A program made the translations under genes and the position numbers. From Mayfieldus sp963772265 (GTDB lineage Bacteria; Actinomycetota; Thermoleophilia; Solirubrobacterales; 70-9): a stretch of 64,000 nt of DNA. Below, one piece after another: positions 61,766 to 64,000 of the stretch. The notes below the pieces were generated by a model. That model was not told the DNA's origin and ran no database searches. It was given only the letters and a program-made list of their open reading frames with translations. Position 1 is the first letter of the stretch, and every line of letters begins with the position of its first letter. The DNA lies in the NCBI GenBank assembly GCA_963772265.1, contig CAVYWS010000009.1, forward strand, positions 206,416-270,415, in the 5' to 3' direction.

Positions 61766-61803
61766 GGGGTCGGCCCCGAACTTCAACCCTCGAGGAGGCA
61801 CCG

Positions 61804-62151
61804 ATGAGCAGGGCACAAACGGCAAGCGAACGGATCACCCAGGAAGTCACCTCCTGGCCGGGTGTGGAGGCGGGCCCAGGCCGCCGCGGCGAGTTCGCCT
61901 TCAAGGTCGCCAGCCACGAGATCGGCCACCTACATGGCGATCACGCCGCGCATTTCTTCTTCCCGAAGCAGGTCTGGGGCGAGCTCAGCGACGAACGGCG
62001 CATCGGGCCCCACCCGGTGTTCCCGGAAAAACAGGGCCCGGCGGCGCGGCGGATCGAGGACGAGGAGGACGTACGCGACGTGATCGCGTTGATGCGGCTC
62101 AACTACGACCGTGTCGTGGCCCGCTATGGGTTGCCGGCGAAGGTGGCGTGA
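61804..62151 (+). CDS. DUF5519 (luciferase-domain-like) protein
   Basis: 115 residues from ATG 61804 after GAGGAGGCACCG. ITQEVTSWPGVEAGPGRRGE, FAFKVASHEIGHLHGDHAAH, FFFPKQVWGELSDERRIGPH, PVFPEKQGPAARRIEDEEDV and RDVIALMRLNYDRVVARYGL match the family, annotated as luciferase-domain proteins without shown luciferase activity. The His-rich HLHGDHAAHF could bind metal. The SoxR promoter upstream suggests a role in redox stress. Confidence 0.85.
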   Translation: MSRAQTASERITQEVTSWPGVEAGPGRRGEFAFKVASHEIGHLHGDHAAHFFFPKQVWGELSDERRIGPHPVFPEKQGPAARRIEDEEDVRDVIALMRLNYDRVVARYGLPAKVA

Positions 62152-62789
62152 TCGTCGCGCGTGCCGACGAGCAGGCCCTCACCTGTCACCTCGATCTCCG
62201 CGGACCAGCCCAGTCCGGCAAGCTTGCGGCCCAGCACCCCGGAGTCGTAGAAGATCTTCACGATCTCGTGGATCGTGCCGTCGCGCAAGCGGCGCCGAAC
62301 TATCGGGGAGGATGCAGCGGCGGGGTCGTTAGCGGCTCGCGAAGTGCCTTCGTCGACGAATAGGACGCGCCCCCCCGGGGCGAGGGACCTTTCCAACAGA
62401 TCCCAAAAGACGCGAAAGCGCTCCGGCGGGACATGGGAGAGCCAGAAGCCGAAGAAGACGGTGTCGTAGAGACGATCCGGCTGCCAGGCGAAGACGTCGG
62501 CGAGGACGAAGGTCGCGGTTCGGCCTCCGAGCCGGGCCCTCGCCAGCTCGATCATCTCCGGCGAGCTGTCGAGGGCGGTCAGTCCAGTGGCCAGCCCGAC
62601 CAGGTGCTGGGTCCACAGCCCGGTTCCGCACGCGATTTCGAGCACCTCGCCGGTCGGACCCAATCGCTTGACGATTTCGGCGAACCGTCGGCTGCTTGCG
62701 TCCGTATCTCCGAGTGAGGTTTCGTCGTACTCAGGTGCCCGGTCGCGGTAATAGGCGATTTGCCCTGCCAGGGTCTCATCCAAGCCCAT
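62124..62789 (-). CDS. Class I SAM-dependent methyltransferase (paralog of 8502-9152)
   Basis: About 221 residues from ATG 62789 (MGLDETLAGQIAYYRDRAPE); a GTG at 62807 is also in frame. SAM loop EVLEIACGTGLWTQHLVGLA, acidic loop TALDSSPEMIELARARLGGR, DTVFFGFWLSHVPPERFRVF, and GGRVLFVDEGTSRA. The order of motifs and shared residues with the gene at 8.5 kb show common descent. The substrate is unknown. Its end overlaps the end of the DUF5519 gene by 28 bases (convergent). Confidence 0.87.
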   Translation of the reverse strand: MGLDETLAGQIAYYRDRAPEYDETSLGDTDASSRRFAEIVKRLGPTGEVLEIACGTGLWTQHLVGLATGLTALDSSPEMIELARARLGGRTATFVLADVFAWQPDRLYDTVFFGFWLSHVPPERFRVFWDLLERSLAPGGRVLFVDEGTSRAANDPAAASSPIVRRRLRDGTIHEIVKIFYDSGVLGRKLAGLGWSAEIEVTGEGLLVGTRDDHATFAGNP

Positions 62790-62850
62790 GGGATGAGAAT
62801 GCCACACGCAGTCACAATCGAATCAGTCGCCAATTCGTACCCAATCCGAT

Positions 62851-62878
62851 AAAAAAGGGCCGCCCATATGGGCGGCCC
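62851..62878 (-). terminator. Intrinsic terminator of the rRNA operon
   Basis: A perfect GC-rich palindrome at 62857-62878 (11-bp arms, CATATG centre) is followed on the minus strand by six T (62856-62851). It lies 12 bases past the 5S rRNA 3' end, a canonical Rho-independent terminator. Confidence 0.92.
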
Positions 62879-62890
62879 GGAAGTCAAAGA

Positions 62891-63007
62891 ACCGGCGGCG
62901 ACCTACTCTCCCAGGCCGTTGCCGGCCAAGTACCATCGGCGCTGAGGGGCTTAACTGCTCTGTTCGGAATGGGAAGAGGTGTTTCCCCCTCGCTATTCGC
63001 CACCGGA
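62891..63007 (-). rRNA. rrf: 5S ribosomal RNA
   Basis: About 117 nt on the minus strand. Read in that sense it starts TCCGGTGGCGAATAGCGAGG, has the loop A/B segment CCCATTCCGAACAGAGCAGT and the late TGGGAGAGTAGGTCGCCGCC, all diagnostic of 5S. The ends pair (TCCGGTGGC with GCCGCCGGT). It lies 66 nt after the 23S end. Confidence 0.95.
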
Positions 63008-63073
63008 AATCCGGCGAGACGCCGCCCCGGCGGAGCTTGAAAACTGCACAAAGCCTCAGGGAAATAGATATCC

Positions 63074-64000
<927 letters not shown>

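Noticed and set aside
3615..62151. Programmed frameshifting as an explanation for the many breaks
   Set aside because: Breaks occur at unrelated sites without slippery heptamers and in genes never known to use recoding; sequence error fits better.

Overview
The window is high-GC bacterial DNA with dense, often overlapping genes, frequent GTG starts and an actinobacterial repertoire: sepF, short-form HisG with HisZ, an imuB-DUF6504-dnaE2 mutagenesis cassette, and an Asp-type MurA. The overall style, with many secreted proteins carrying Lys-rich beta-type domains, suggests a soil actinobacterium of the Thermoleophilia (Solirubrobacterales-like). That placement is inference, since no marker comparison could be run. 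Many genes, including essential ones (dxr, rseP, hisF, sepF), are broken by single G/C insertions or deletions, most densely in the first 10 kb. Most such breaks are probably sequence errors, and gene spans below are given as reconstructed across them.

Layout. 1-4.9 kb: an AAC(3)-like acetyltransferase (cut by the window edge), a degenerate EAL-domain protein, a long-chain acyl-CoA synthetase, a badly frame-broken Crp/Fnr regulator, and an unrecognised stretch. 4.9-22.5 kb, nearly all on the minus strand: a growth and envelope block reading yggT-lspA-rluD-like, rpsB-tsf-pyrH-frr-uppS-cdsA and dxr-rseP. The cdsA-dxr junction is split by about 4.5 kb of accessory genes on both strands (SprT-like protease, four-TM protein, methyltransferase, secreted protein, GNAT, AhpD-like protein, DUF2294). 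Upstream lie proC, sepF, yggS, pgeF and a CCA-type nucleotidyltransferase, with a membrane-anchored PQQ-type beta-propeller diverging from the last.

24-43 kb: hisF is followed by a sugar island. It holds a secreted aldose 1-epimerase, a DeoR regulator, xylA, a Gfo/Idh/MocA dehydrogenase, xylB, a HAD phosphatase, an aldo/keto reductase, araM-araD-araA-araB, a ribose/arabinose-type ABC importer, galK and galT. These can import aldoses and feed xylose and arabinose into the pentose phosphate pathway and galactose into the Leloir pathway. Palindromes and a tandem 21-bp repeat upstream of the key transcription units are candidate operators. The island sits between hisF and the rest of the histidine operon.

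43-56 kb: two small uncharacterised proteins, a secreted lipase, hisA-hisH-hisB-hisD-hisG-hisZ, murA, an HD-domain protein with an alpha/beta hydrolase, a duplicated Cys-rich protein, two paralogous secreted Lys-rich proteins each followed by the same UUCG-loop terminator, and a lipoprotein. 56-61 kb: the SOS cassette imuB-DUF6504-dnaE2 behind a perfect LexA box that abuts the imuB start codon. 61-63 kb: soxR diverging from a DUF5519 gene, with a sox-box in a 19-bp-spacer promoter, then a second methyltransferase paralogous to the one at 8.5 kb. 62.8-64 kb: the end of an rRNA operon on the minus strand (23S, 5S, intrinsic terminator). I saw no tRNA genes, CRISPR arrays, transposases or prophage genes.
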